A DNA stretch of 28,787 nucleotides from Haliscomenobacter sp. (GCF_016718685.1 NZ_JADKCX010000110.1:1-28787); one strand, 5' to 3'; numbered from the stretch's first letter, positions 15,235 through 24,286 are shown. Numbers and translations are program-made. Notes: generated by a model not told the origin, from the sequence alone.

Positions 15235-15969
15235 TTTCCTTCAGGGCTTTTGTACTGCTTTGCCTGTGAGAATGAGGCAGTAGACCCTCCCGAACCACCT
15301 GTGGCCAAAGGAACCTTTTTGTTCCATTTGCACAATTACATTGACTTGCAGGAGATCGACTTATACGGAATTGAGTACCAGACTTCCGAAGGTAGAAGCA
15401 TTGTACTGGATTATACGGAGATGTACATTTCTGAAATTCAGTTGCTCAAAGCAGATGGTTCTTTGTATTCTATTCCGGGTAAAATTCTGCTAAAAAACTT
15501 CAGAGACCAAACCTATGAAGTGGCCGAAGTGCCCGTGGGGAAATACAAGTCAGTGCATTTCAAAGTTGGCTTACCTGCTGCGGTGAATGCCCTTGCCCCC
15601 AAGGACTCGACTTTTCTCAACCGACCAACCATGTGGTGGAGCCAAACCGCTCAAGCCAATGGCTACCTGTTTATGAATGTACAAGGCAAAATTGACACTT
15701 CGGCAGACCTGAGTCATGCGCCCATTCCTTTTGTATATAAAATTGGCACCAATGCCAATTTCGTGGCCGTCAAAATGCCAGAACGCGAATTTACGATCAA
15801 GGAAGACACCTATTTCTACGGGCACATCATTGTGGATTACAGCCAATTGTTCAAGGGACTTGCCTTGAATAAAGCCAGCAATTTGTCGGTACAAACCATT
15901 GCCGACAACGCCAATGCTACTGCCCAGCAAATTGTACGCAACATTCCCTCCATGTTTATTTATGAATGA
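15235..15969 (+). CDS. MbnP-family lipoprotein, divergent copy 3 (5' end lost)
   Basis: The readable part begins FPSGLLYCFACENEAVDPP, the end of a lipoprotein signal with the lipidated Cys before ENE. The start codon and first residues fall in the poly-G tract. The body keeps the MbnP outline: FLFHLHNYIDLQEIDLYG, LDYTEMYISEIQLLKADGSLY, VGKYKSVHFKVGL and MWWSQTAQANGYLFMNVQGK. The segment that is YHIGGFGG in copies 1 and 2 is YKIGTNANF here, so that His is absent, and the WSW motif is WWS. It may therefore not be modified or bind metal in the same way. The propeller protein gene follows after 43 bases and is likely co-transcribed. Confidence 0.75.
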   Translation, partial: FPSGLLYCFACENEAVDPPEPPVAKGTFLFHLHNYIDLQEIDLYGIEYQTSEGRSIVLDYTEMYISEIQLLKADGSLYSIPGKILLKNFRDQTYEVAEVPVGKYKSVHFKVGLPAAVNALAPKDSTFLNRPTMWWSQTAQANGYLFMNVQGKIDTSADLSHAPIPFVYKIGTNANFVAVKMPEREFTIKEDTYFYGHIIVDYSQLFKGLALNKASNLSVQTIADNANATAQQIVRNIPSMFIYE

Positions 15970-16012
15970 ACATCACCATCGACATTATTCACACATTAAC
16001 CAATTTATAGCG

Positions 16013-18157
16013 ATGAATACAAACAACTACAATTTCCCTAGAACCGCTACTTTGCTGGTTCTAGCCTTTTTGTGCAGCCAGGCGCTTTGGGCGCATTTTG
16101 GCTCCAGAGGCCCATTCGGCGGCTCTGTCAGCGTAGCCATCAGCAATGACTCTACCGTTTACCTTGGTACGTTTAATGGTGGAGTGTATGAAAGCACCAA
16201 CTCCCGCCTGGTTGCCTGGAGAGCGATTCCAGTTGGCTTGAGAAGCGGTAAAATTACTGCACTGACGCACAATGGCACCAACTTGTTTGCTGGGACTGCT
16301 GACGGCGGCGTGTATATTTTTAACGGCTTGGTAGGAACCGACCGGCACTGGAACCAAATCAACAAAGGTTTGACCAACCTCAAGGTCAAATCTTTGCTTG
16401 CCCTTGATGCCAATACCCTTTTGTTGGGTACCGAAGGCGGTGGTTTGTACAAAACTACGGACAAAGGTGCCACCTGGACCCTGGTCAACAACGCGGGACT
16501 GAGCAACCAAACAGTCACTGCTTTGCTGAAAGTGGGAACCAAAGTTGTTGCGGCTACGCTGGATGCTGGTCTTTTTGTATCCACCGACAATGGCAGCACC
16601 TGGACTGCTTTTAACGATGCCAATACCTTGAACGTGGCAGGAACCATCGCCTTGGCTTACAACGCGACCAGCGATGAACTGGCTGTAATCAACGCCAAAG
16701 GTTTATTGGTCTTGGGTAGCGCCAGCACAGTTGCTACACCAGCCTTTGCTTTGGTCGCTGGCGTACCTGCCAACACTACCCTGCGCAGCGTTAGCACCAG
16801 CGGCAGCAACTGGTACCTGGCTACGGATCAAGGTGCCTATGTGCTCGCGGCCAACACCTGGACAAAAGCTGGTACTGGTTTGAGTACAAACGACGTAACC
16901 GTGGTATTGCCCTTCCGCACCAGCCTTCTGGCAGGTACACGCAAGGAAGGTATTTTCACCGCCCCTGCTTCGGCCCTTAACTGGACTGCCCGCAACACCA
17001 ACTTCAACAATCTGGAGACCTATGCCATGGAAGCCAGTGGAGTAGCAGTGGTGGTGACCGCTACCGAGCGCGGGGTATTTGTAAGTCGTGACTTGGCGGC
17101 CTCCTATGTACGTGCCAATAAGGGCCTGACCGACAGCTTGAATGTGACTTATTTGCGCTTTTTGGGCAGCAAGTTGTACGCGTCCACCAAAAATGGCGGC
17201 GTTTTTGTCAGTGCAGATACCGGTAAAACCTGGATTGCACTGAATGTAGGGCTGAGCAATTTGAACATTAAAAAACTTTATGCTTCCAGCAAGGATATCT
17301 TCCTGATTGATGCAGGCAATGGTTTGTACCAATATCAGAGCGGTACCTGGGTTGCCATTCAAAATGGATTGCCCGCAAATACAGTGCCTACTTCACTGGC
17401 TTTTTATGGGGACAAAATCCTGTTGGGTACCCTGGGCCAGGGCGTGTTCAGCAAAACCGAAACGGGCACAAGCTGGACAGCAGCAAACAACGGCTTGAGC
17501 AACCTCAACGTCACCTCAGTGGCCACCCAAGGCAGCAAACTTTTTGCGGGTACCGATGGATCCGGGGTATTCGTAGCCGATCTGGACGCTGCAACGTGGA
17601 CACAGGCAGCGCCAGTTTCCATTTCGCATACCGTATTGATGGGCCGGGATGGCAGCAAAATCCAGGACTTGGGCGTGTACTACGGTTATGTTTTTGCCAG
17701 TTACCAAGGTGGTCTTTTGGCTACTTCTGACAATGGCAAAACCTGGATCGCCGGGGGCAACCAATTCAATTTGCCCAGCTACACCAATGTCCACAAGGTT
17801 TCCTTCGTGACCACCCGGGTATTTGTATCCACCGAATTCAACTGCCCTTATTCCAATGCGCTGTCGGAGTTGCCAGCCGTCGTAACCGGGGTAAATGACC
17901 TCAATGAGGCATTGAATGCATCCATCCGCATTTTCCCTAACCCCAGCAAGGGTCAGTTTGCCATCGAACTTCAAGGCTTTAAGGCCAAAATTGAAGGCCT
18001 GCGCATTTACGACCAGCAGGGCAAACTGCTGCAAGACATCGTCAATGCCAATGAATTCCAAAACATCAACACGGCTAGCAATTTGCCCGCTGGGGTCTAC
18101 TTCGTACACGTACGTACGAACGAGGGACTTGGGGTGAAAAAATTGCTTATCCAATAG
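16013..18157 (+). CDS. Secreted BNR/YCF48-like beta-propeller protein with type IX sorting domain
   Basis: 714 residues from ATG 16013. TATLLVLAFLCSQALWA is the signal peptide core. Residues about 40-620 consist of repeated blades of the form LLAGT..GGVY.STDNGKTWT..N.GL, seen for example as LLLGTEGGGLYKTTDKGATW, LFVSTDNGSTWTAF, VFVSADTGKTWIALNVGLSN and LLATSDNGKTWIAG. These are Asp-box/sortilin-like propeller repeats, probably two propellers. The C-terminal about 80 residues (IRIFPNPSKGQFAIEL, GLRIYDQQGKLL, LPAGVYFVHVRTNEG, KKLLIQ) are a type A type IX secretion sorting domain, so the protein is exported to the cell surface. Binding or scaffold roles are typical, and no catalytic motif is seen. 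It is the last gene of the plus-strand cluster. Confidence 0.9.
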   Translation: MNTNNYNFPRTATLLVLAFLCSQALWAHFGSRGPFGGSVSVAISNDSTVYLGTFNGGVYESTNSRLVAWRAIPVGLRSGKITALTHNGTNLFAGTADGGVYIFNGLVGTDRHWNQINKGLTNLKVKSLLALDANTLLLGTEGGGLYKTTDKGATWTLVNNAGLSNQTVTALLKVGTKVVAATLDAGLFVSTDNGSTWTAFNDANTLNVAGTIALAYNATSDELAVINAKGLLVLGSASTVATPAFALVAGVPANTTLRSVSTSGSNWYLATDQGAYVLAANTWTKAGTGLSTNDVTVVLPFRTSLLAGTRKEGIFTAPASALNWTARNTNFNNLETYAMEASGVAVVVTATERGVFVSRDLAASYVRANKGLTDSLNVTYLRFLGSKLYASTKNGGVFVSADTGKTWIALNVGLSNLNIKKLYASSKDIFLIDAGNGLYQYQSGTWVAIQNGLPANTVPTSLAFYGDKILLGTLGQGVFSKTETGTSWTAANNGLSNLNVTSVATQGSKLFAGTDGSGVFVADLDAATWTQAAPVSISHTVLMGRDGSKIQDLGVYYGYVFASYQGGLLATSDNGKTWIAGGNQFNLPSYTNVHKVSFVTTRVFVSTEFNCPYSNALSELPAVVTGVNDLNEALNASIRIFPNPSKGQFAIELQGFKAKIEGLRIYDQQGKLLQDIVNANEFQNINTASNLPAGVYFVHVRTNEGLGVKKLLIQ

Positions 18158-18175
18158 TCAAATGAAACTAGGGTG

Positions 18176-18205
18176 CCGGCGAGCGCTGCTGCTCGCCGGT
18201 TTTTA
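18176..18205 (+). terminator. Strong intrinsic terminator
   Basis: CCGGCGAGC (18176-18184), a 6-base loop, GCTCGCCGG (18191-18199), then TTTTT. A perfect 9-bp GC-rich stem, 18 bases after the stop of the propeller gene. Confidence 0.88.
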
Positions 18206-18295
18206 TTCATTCATTACTACTCTGCCCACCTTGTGACCGCTCAAGTTCCATTTCTTTAAATGTGAAGCGATGCTTGGGCTTTGTAATGATTGAAA

Positions 18296-19815
18296 TTACC
18301 GATCATCCTGCCCCTTGCTACTGCCAAGGGAGCTGTCCAAATACGCTGGATTTTTATCCGGAAATTTTGCCTTGACCTGGGTAAGCCATCCCTGGAGTTT
18401 ATGCTGCAATTTTTTGGCTATTGCAGGCTTGACCTGAGCCAGGTTATTGGTTTCACCAATGTCACTTGCCAAATTGTAGAGTTCAATCGATTGGTCTTCG
18501 TGATTGTAGATCAATTTGAAAGGATGCTGGATGATGGCTGATCCAGGTTTGCCGCCTTGATTGCTGTAATGCGGATAATGCCAATACATGGCTCTTTTTT
18601 TAGCTGGCCCGGGTCTGGCGATTAATTTCAGAATATCCTCACCATCCACATCCTGATCTTTTTGAGTCGACTGGCGGATGGCATTTGCGAACGTGGGATA
18701 AAAATCAATGGTATTCACTGGAACATCCGAAATTTGCCCCGCTGCTATCTTGGCCGGCCAGCGCATAATTACCGGTACCCGAATGCCACCCTCGTACAAC
18801 CAGCCCTTACCAGCCCGCAGCGGATCATTGGTCGTTGGGCTACCTTCTGCCGTACTCAAGCCACCGTTATCTGAGGTAAAAAGAACAATAGTATTCTCGG
18901 CAAGGCCTGAAGCGGCAAGTTGATCCAGGATCCGACCCACATTGTAATCCATGTTTTCCAGCATTGCCGCATAAACCGGATTAGACTGGACAGTCCGCTG
19001 TTTCCAACCCGCTTCGAAAGCCATCCAGGGTTCATTTTTCCGAAACAATTGATCGGGCTGGATGCCCATTTGCCGCTGTTTTTGCTGGTATTTTTCAACC
19101 AAAGCCCGCGGTGCCTGTAGCGGGTTGTGCACCGCATACAAGGAATAAACCAAAACAAAAGGAGCCTCTTTTTGCTGTTGGAGAAAATTCAGACACTCGT
19201 CGGTCAACCGATCCGTCAGATATTCTCCCGGAGGGCCGTCCGCAAGGCGTGGGTTTAAATAGGGAGTAAAAAAGCCACCCGTTGAATCATTCTTATAGCC
19301 GACTGGTGACCCCTTGTTCGTTCCACCTTTGTTCACCTGAAAGCCCTGAGCTTCGGGCCAAAACTGCTCCTGCTCTCCGAGGTGCCATTTGCCCGCCGAA
19401 AAAGTACGATAGCCATTTTCCAGGGCTAATTCGGCAAAAGTCTTTTCTGCTAAAGCCAATTGATCCGCAATGGGTTTTGCGATCATTTGTTCATATGGTC
19501 GCGCCTTCCCATCGGCTTGCCTTCCCCGCAGCCAATCCGTCACATCGGTTTTAACCGGATATTTCCCAGTCATTAAACTGGCCCGTGAAGGACTGCATAC
19601 CGGGGCTGAAGCATATCCATTCCTAAATTGGATGCCTTCTTTGGCCAGACGATCCAGATTTGGTGTCTCGTAAAAAGTACTGCCATAACAGGACAGATCC
19701 TTCCAGCCCAGGTCATCGGCGTAGATGATCACCAGATTGGGCCTGGCTTTTGTTGGCCAAAAAGCGCTTGGCATCCCATTGCTCCAAGGAAAAGAAAAAG
19801 ACCGATTCGGTGCAT
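18296..19815 (-). pseudogene. Secreted S1-type sulfatase, frameshifted at the signal peptide junction
   Basis: The body has the formylglycine-type sulfatase signature CSPSRASLMTG, metal-binding NLVIIYADDLGWKDLSCYG, TFSAGKWHLGE, LFTSDNGG and YEGGIRVPVIMRWP. It should hydrolyse sulfate esters, probably of polysaccharides, outside the cytoplasm. The body frame is open up to 19918, but those N-terminal residues are not a signal peptide. In the neighbouring frame, ATG 19815 encodes MHRIGLFLFLGAMGCQALFG, a clear signal peptide, which runs QQK and then stops. One extra base in the A4 run (plus-strand T4, 19748-19751) joins the two as QQKARPNLVIIYADD and gives 506 residues. I read it as one gene with a single-base deletion, either sequencing error or recent mutation. 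Confidence 0.85.
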
Positions 19816-19995
19816 TGGCAAAGTAAATTATAGTGTGTATCAAAAGTAAAGGTGTATCGCAGATCAACTCCAAATATAGGCGATCAAAGGAAACTTTAAA
19901 GGGGTAGTAATCTGCCAATTGAGGGTGTATTTGGTCAAAAAATCAAATTTAGCTTTTCCATTCCTTTCGTTGACTTCAAATTGTCATTTCATGCT

Positions 19996-20003
19996 TACTT
20001 TTG
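19996..20003 (+). promoter_or_regulatory. Possible -7 box TACTTTTG before the GH51 gene
   Basis: A perfect TAnnTTTG box 76 bases before the ATG at 20080, with TTG at 19970-19972 (23-base spacer, longer than usual). The gene is divergent from the sulfatase gene. Confidence 0.4.
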
Positions 20004-20079
20004 ATAATTGTGCAGTAAATTTTTGCCACTTCCCTTTTAAAAGTTATTTTTACAATTATTCTGACGTAAACATAAACTG

Positions 20080-21615
20080 ATGAAAAACCTACATCTGACA
20101 CTGCTGCTGACTTTAAGCAGCATTTGCTTGTACGCTCAAAACCAGATCGTGCTCAATGCCGACCTCGGCAAACACACCATTAGCAAGCACATTTACGGCC
20201 ATTTTTCCGAACACCTGGGCCGTTGCATCTACGACGGGATTTATGTGGGGGAAAACAACCCCAAAATCCCCACTGTAGATGGGGTGCGTAAAGATGTGAT
20301 CGACGCCTTGATCAAACTCAAAATACCCAACCTGCGTTGGCCAGGTGGTTGTTTTGCCGATACCTACCACTGGAAAGACGGTATTGGGCCATTGGCCAAT
20401 CGTCCTACCATCGTCAACACCTGGTGGGGGAATGTCACCGAAAACAACAGTTTTGGTACCCACGATTTTTTGAACTTGTGTGAGAAATTGGGCACCGAAC
20501 CCTACCTGTCGGGTAATGTGGGCAGTGGGACGGTTCAGGAATTGGCCGATTGGGTGCAGTACACCAATTTTGACGGGGTCAGCCCCATGTCCAAATTGCG
20601 CAAAGAAAATGGTCGTGAAAAGCCCTGGAAAGTGCGTTTTTGGGGTCTGGGCAACGAAGCTTGGGGCTGTGGCGGCAACATGAAACCAGAGTACTACGCC
20701 AACATTTACCGCCAATACGCCACCTTTATGACTTCAACGGGCAATGATCGCCTGTACAAGATTGCCTCCGGTGCCAGCGATGCGGATTACAACTGGACGG
20801 AGGTGTTGATGCGGGACATTCCCCACAACATGCTCGATGCCGTTGCGCTGCACCACTATTCCGTCATCGATTGGAATAAAAAAGGGCCTTCTACCACCTT
20901 TTCCGAAGATCAGTACTTCACCACCATGCAACGGGCTTATCAGATGGAAGAACTGGTTACCCGCCACAGCAACATCATGGACAAGTACGATCCCAACAAA
21001 CGGGTAGACCTGATCGTGGATGAATGGGGCGGCTGGTACGACGTAGAACCAGGCACCAACGGCGCGTTTTTGTACCAACAAAACACCATGCGCGATGCCG
21101 TGCTGGCGGGTATGACCCTGAATATTTTCCAAAACCATTGCGAGCGGGTGAAAATGGCCAACCTGGCTCAAATTGTCAACGTTCTGCAAGCGGTGATCCT
21201 GACCAAAGAGGAAAAAATGATCCTGACACCCACTTACCACGTGATGGAAATGTACAATGTGCATCAGGAGGCAACGATGCTGCCTTTGACGATTCAGACG
21301 AACCAGTACAAACTGGACAATCGCCAATTGCCTGCCTTGACTTGTTCTGCTTCCAAAAACAAGGAGGGTGTCACCCACATTTCACTGACCAATATCCACG
21401 CCCGGGAAGCTCAGGAAATCACCATTGATTTGCGTGGTGCCAAGTACGCCAGCGTGAATGGTCGGGTTTTGACGGCGGCTACCTTGCAGGATCACAACAC
21501 GTTCGAAAATCCTGAAAAAATCAAACCTGCTGCGTACAATGGTGCAACGTTGAGCAATAATCAGTTGAAAGTGAAAGTGCCGCCTTTTTCCGTGGTGGTA
21601 TTAGCGCTGAAGTAA
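20080..21615 (+). CDS. Secreted GH51 alpha-L-arabinofuranosidase
   Basis: 511 residues. MKNLHLTLLLTLSSICLYAQ is a signal peptide. The mature protein is a full-length GH51 enzyme: SKHIYGHFSEHLGRCIYDGI, LRWPGGCFADTYHWKDGIGP, GLGNEAWGCGG with acid/base Glu193, HHYSVI, and VDEWGGWYDVEPGTNGAF with nucleophile Glu315. A C-terminal beta-sandwich ends in VPPFSVVVLAL. It releases arabinofuranosyl side chains from plant-type polysaccharides such as arabinan or arabinoxylan, here in the periplasm or outside. The sulfatase gene is divergent from it, so the two may be used on the same complex glycan, but no SusC/SusD pair is present in the window. Confidence 0.92.
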   Translation: MKNLHLTLLLTLSSICLYAQNQIVLNADLGKHTISKHIYGHFSEHLGRCIYDGIYVGENNPKIPTVDGVRKDVIDALIKLKIPNLRWPGGCFADTYHWKDGIGPLANRPTIVNTWWGNVTENNSFGTHDFLNLCEKLGTEPYLSGNVGSGTVQELADWVQYTNFDGVSPMSKLRKENGREKPWKVRFWGLGNEAWGCGGNMKPEYYANIYRQYATFMTSTGNDRLYKIASGASDADYNWTEVLMRDIPHNMLDAVALHHYSVIDWNKKGPSTTFSEDQYFTTMQRAYQMEELVTRHSNIMDKYDPNKRVDLIVDEWGGWYDVEPGTNGAFLYQQNTMRDAVLAGMTLNIFQNHCERVKMANLAQIVNVLQAVILTKEEKMILTPTYHVMEMYNVHQEATMLPLTIQTNQYKLDNRQLPALTCSASKNKEGVTHISLTNIHAREAQEITIDLRGAKYASVNGRVLTAATLQDHNTFENPEKIKPAAYNGATLSNNQLKVKVPPFSVVVLALK

Positions 21616-21638
21616 TGAGGAAATAGATATTTCTTTTA

Positions 21639-21712
21639 CCACAGATTGCACAGATTTTCACAGATTTTTTAGAAAGGGCGAAAAAATCTGTGAAAATCTG
21701 TGTAATTCGCGG
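21639..21712. repeat. Perfect 22-bp inverted repeat, CACAGATT-type dispersed element
   Basis: The arm at 21649-21670 (CACAGATTTTCACAGATT plus T4) is the exact reverse complement of 21681-21702, with a 10-base loop. The outer flanks (ACCACAGATT left, AATTCGCGGT right) pair partly. It lies just after the GH51 gene and could work as a bidirectional terminator. The internally repeated CACAGATT unit is typical of dispersed intergenic palindromes. Confidence 0.75.
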
Positions 21713-21733
21713 TGAAATTATCTTTATCAATTT

Positions 21734-21790
21734 CCGCCGCAGGCGGGGTGCTAAACTTTTAAGTGGTCGATTAATATTATTCAACCACTT
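21734..21790. promoter_or_regulatory. Leader of the MetZ-like gene with two small palindromes
   Basis: CCGCCGCAGGCGG (21734-21746) is a short GC palindrome. AAGTGGT (21761-21767) pairs with ACCACTT (21784-21790) across an A/T-rich loop, 23 bases before the ATG. The second could be an operator or leader hairpin. No recognised riboswitch fold was seen. Confidence 0.3.
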
Positions 21791-21812
21791 ACCTTAGACT
21801 TTATCTAAAAAC

Positions 21813-22985
21813 ATGCATCCAGAAACACTGGCAATCCGCGGTCAAATGGACCGCACCGACTACCGCGAGCATAGCCCGGCCATGTACCTCACTTCGAGCT
21901 TCACATTTCCCAATGCTGAACTCATGGCCGACACCTTTGCGGGGCTCAACGACGACATCATTTATTCGCGCTACAACAACCCTAGCGTTGACGAATTCAT
22001 CAGCAAGGTTTGCCAGATGGAAGGCGTTGAGGATGGGTTTGCTACGGCTTCGGGCATGGCGGCGGTATTTGCCAGTATGGCGGCCTTGTTGCGTTCTGGC
22101 GACCACGTGTTGGCTTCCCGGGCGGTATTTGGATCTACCCACCAGATTTTGACCCAAATTTTCCCCAAGTGGGGCATCAGCCATACTTACGTCGACCCCG
22201 ACGACATTGACAATTGGGAACAAGCCATCCAGCCCAATACCAAAATGCTGGTGTTGGAGTCGCCTTCCAACCCAGGTTTGGCTCTGGTCGATTTGGAAAA
22301 AGCCGGACAACTGTGCAAAAAGCACGGCCTGATTTTCAACATTGACAATTGTTTTGCCACGCCGGTCATCCAAACGCCAAATGATTATGGCGCTGATTTG
22401 ATTGTCCATTCGGCGACCAAGTGGATGGACGGGCAAGGGCGCGTACTGGGCGGGATTGTGGTAGGCAAAACCGAATACATTGAGCCCATTCGCTTTTTTT
22501 GTCGGCACACTGGTCCGGCCATGTCTCCCTTCAATGCCTGGGTTTTGAGCAAAAGTTTGGAAACCCTGGCCGTACGGATGGAACGGCATTGCAGCAATGC
22601 ACTGCGTTTGGCCCAATTCCTGGAACAGCACCCGGAAGTAGCCAAAACCATTTATCCTTTCCTGCCTTCACATCCACAACACGAGCTGGCGCTGAAGCAG
22701 ATGAAAATGGGCGGAGGTATTGTGACCATTGAAGTTAAGGGCGGATTGGAACAAGGGCGTGCCTTTCTGAATGCTGTAAAGATGTGTTCATTGTCCTCCA
22801 ATTTGGGCGATACCCGCAGCATTGTGACTCATCCCGCATCGACCACACACAGCAAATTGAGTGAAGCCGAGCGGGTGGCCGTAGGGATCAACCCCGGCAC
22901 CGTGCGTATTTCCGTAGGACTCGAATACATCGACGACATCATTGCCGATATTGATCAGGCCTTGTTAAGTAGTTCAGCACATTAA
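21813..22985 (+). CDS. metZ: PLP-dependent O-succinylhomoserine sulfhydrylase (Cys/Met metabolism family)
   Basis: 390 residues, the usual length. Cytosolic PLP enzyme of the trans-sulfuration family. SRYNNPSVDEF, ATASGMAAVFASMAALLRSGD, LESPSNPGLALVDL, FNIDNCFATPVIQ and HSATKWMDGQGRVLGG with the PLP lysine at 203 are all present. The C-terminal part has SSNLGDTRSIVTHPASTTHSKL and ISVGLEYIDDIIADI, the binding-site segments of this family. Best fit is O-succinylhomoserine sulfhydrylase, making homocysteine directly from sulfide. Cystathionine gamma-synthase/lyase or methionine gamma-lyase are alternatives that cannot be excluded by eye. It is a single gene, convergent with the DoxX-like gene. 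Confidence 0.85.
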   Translation: MHPETLAIRGQMDRTDYREHSPAMYLTSSFTFPNAELMADTFAGLNDDIIYSRYNNPSVDEFISKVCQMEGVEDGFATASGMAAVFASMAALLRSGDHVLASRAVFGSTHQILTQIFPKWGISHTYVDPDDIDNWEQAIQPNTKMLVLESPSNPGLALVDLEKAGQLCKKHGLIFNIDNCFATPVIQTPNDYGADLIVHSATKWMDGQGRVLGGIVVGKTEYIEPIRFFCRHTGPAMSPFNAWVLSKSLETLAVRMERHCSNALRLAQFLEQHPEVAKTIYPFLPSHPQHELALKQMKMGGGIVTIEVKGGLEQGRAFLNAVKMCSLSSNLGDTRSIVTHPASTTHSKLSEAERVAVGINPGTVRISVGLEYIDDIIADIDQALLSSSAH

Positions 22986-23012
22986 ATGATCATGTAATGT
23001 GGCGAACTACCT
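22967..23012. terminator. Hairpin at convergent gene ends
   Basis: An 18-bp inverted repeat with three mismatches (22967-22984 and 22995-23012, loop 10 bases) overlaps the stop codon of metZ and ends 12 bases before the stop of the opposing gene. A bidirectional terminator is the likely role, though no long T-tract follows. Confidence 0.5.
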
Positions 23013-23023
23013 GGCCTCTCGCA

Positions 23024-24286
23024 TCAGCGATTGAACGGGAATTCATTGATCCAGTTGAAGCCGCGTTTTACCAGCAAAAATTGATTGCGGTCAATGCTGC
23101 GCATTTTGATGTATAGGGTGTCCCGTTTGGAATGTCCTTGCAACACCAATTGATTTTCAGTAGGCTGCTGATAGGTTAAGCTAAATTTCTGTAGCGTATC
23201 GCGTTGGGGTGACATGCGGATGCTCTGGGTTTTGGTATTTACCTTGAAATCAAAACCACGTACACTATCATTGACCATGCGCACCGCCGCTCTATCCTTG
23301 TAACCAATGACAAATTTGTGCCAACGCGAAGTATCCGTTCGCAAAGGCGCCAAGGTGTCGCCATTGTGTACAAAGGTTTCTACTTCATACATGCCATACA
23401 ATGGTGGTTTGGGGGCTTTGTCTCCATATTCTTTCTGGGACCCTTTTGCTTGTACAAATACGTAAATCATCAGCCCAGCTACGAAAACTGTTTTGAAAAG
23501 GGTTCGGGCCAGATTCAAGCCGCTTTTAGCAAAAACTGGGATGAAGCGCCGGGCATAGACAGGTTCGTTCAGGATAAAAAAATCGATCAAACGGGTGACA
23601 TCTGGCCAAAGAACATACATGGCCATCCCCAATAAATGTAGTGAATAGAGTTTGACCGGGATATCGTAACAAAAATTCATGGCGACCACGTTGCTCATCA
23701 CCGCAAACACGATCAATGCACCGAGCGTGGCAGTGCGCCGAAAACAAAGCAAAAAACCGCCCAGAACTTCCAAAAAGCCCGCAAAAAAATTGTAGCCTTT
23801 GGAATAGCCCATAAAATTCCAGGCCAAACCCATTGGGGACAAATCGCCCAATGGTTGTAGTAACCTCATCTGCGAAGGAAAAGGAAACTGCAATTGGATC
23901 ACTTTAAAGAAGCCATATTGCAACATGGTGTAAAACAAATAATAACGCACCAAAACCCGCGACCAGTAATACAGTTTATGGTAATCGTTGCGCCGCCGAT
24001 CCAGGATGCTCCAAATCAGGACGATCACTAAAGCAATAAGGCCGTTTAACAATACTTCAACGTAGTTGTAGGTCGTGTCTCCACTACCATTGGGCTGAAC
24101 CGTGATGGTGTAGGGAAGCTGCAAAATGTGTTTGCCGGTCCATTGAATGAGTTTGAACCAGTATTCTCCCGGCAGCAGGGTGAATGGATTGGGAATGATG
24201 ATGAGCGAAAAATAAACCGCAAAAAACCGAAAAATGACTTTGTGTAGACTCGTCCAGCGAATCTTAGGGTAAGGTGTGGCTTCCAT
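23024..24286 (-). CDS. DoxX-like multi-pass membrane protein with soluble C-terminal domain
   Basis: 420 residues from ATG 24286 (MEATPYPKIRW). An in-frame TTG ten codons upstream is less likely. Membrane segments lie near residues 18-38, 78-100, 120-140, 165-190, 195-215, 220-235 and 260-285, including FMGYSKGYNFFAGFLEVLGGFLLCFRRTA (given in part), a DoxX-like four-helix pattern. The last about 120 residues are soluble and beta-rich (YGMYEVETFVHNGDTLAPL, SFDFK-like strands, QLVLQGHSKRDTLYIKM). Related Bacteroidota proteins are annotated only as DoxX or hypothetical membrane proteins, and the function is unknown. It stands alone and is divergent from the OmpR-type operon. Confidence 0.8.
   Translation of the reverse strand: MEATPYPKIRWTSLHKVIFRFFAVYFSLIIIPNPFTLLPGEYWFKLIQWTGKHILQLPYTITVQPNGSGDTTYNYVEVLLNGLIALVIVLIWSILDRRRNDYHKLYYWSRVLVRYYLFYTMLQYGFFKVIQLQFPFPSQMRLLQPLGDLSPMGLAWNFMGYSKGYNFFAGFLEVLGGFLLCFRRTATLGALIVFAVMSNVVAMNFCYDIPVKLYSLHLLGMAMYVLWPDVTRLIDFFILNEPVYARRFIPVFAKSGLNLARTLFKTVFVAGLMIYVFVQAKGSQKEYGDKAPKPPLYGMYEVETFVHNGDTLAPLRTDTSRWHKFVIGYKDRAAVRMVNDSVRGFDFKVNTKTQSIRMSPQRDTLQKFSLTYQQPTENQLVLQGHSKRDTLYIKMRSIDRNQFLLVKRGFNWINEFPFNR

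Noticed and set aside
15002..15335. Poly-Gly and poly-Pro open frames in the G tract
   Set aside because: They are direct translations of homopolymer G or C and exist only because the tract has no stops.
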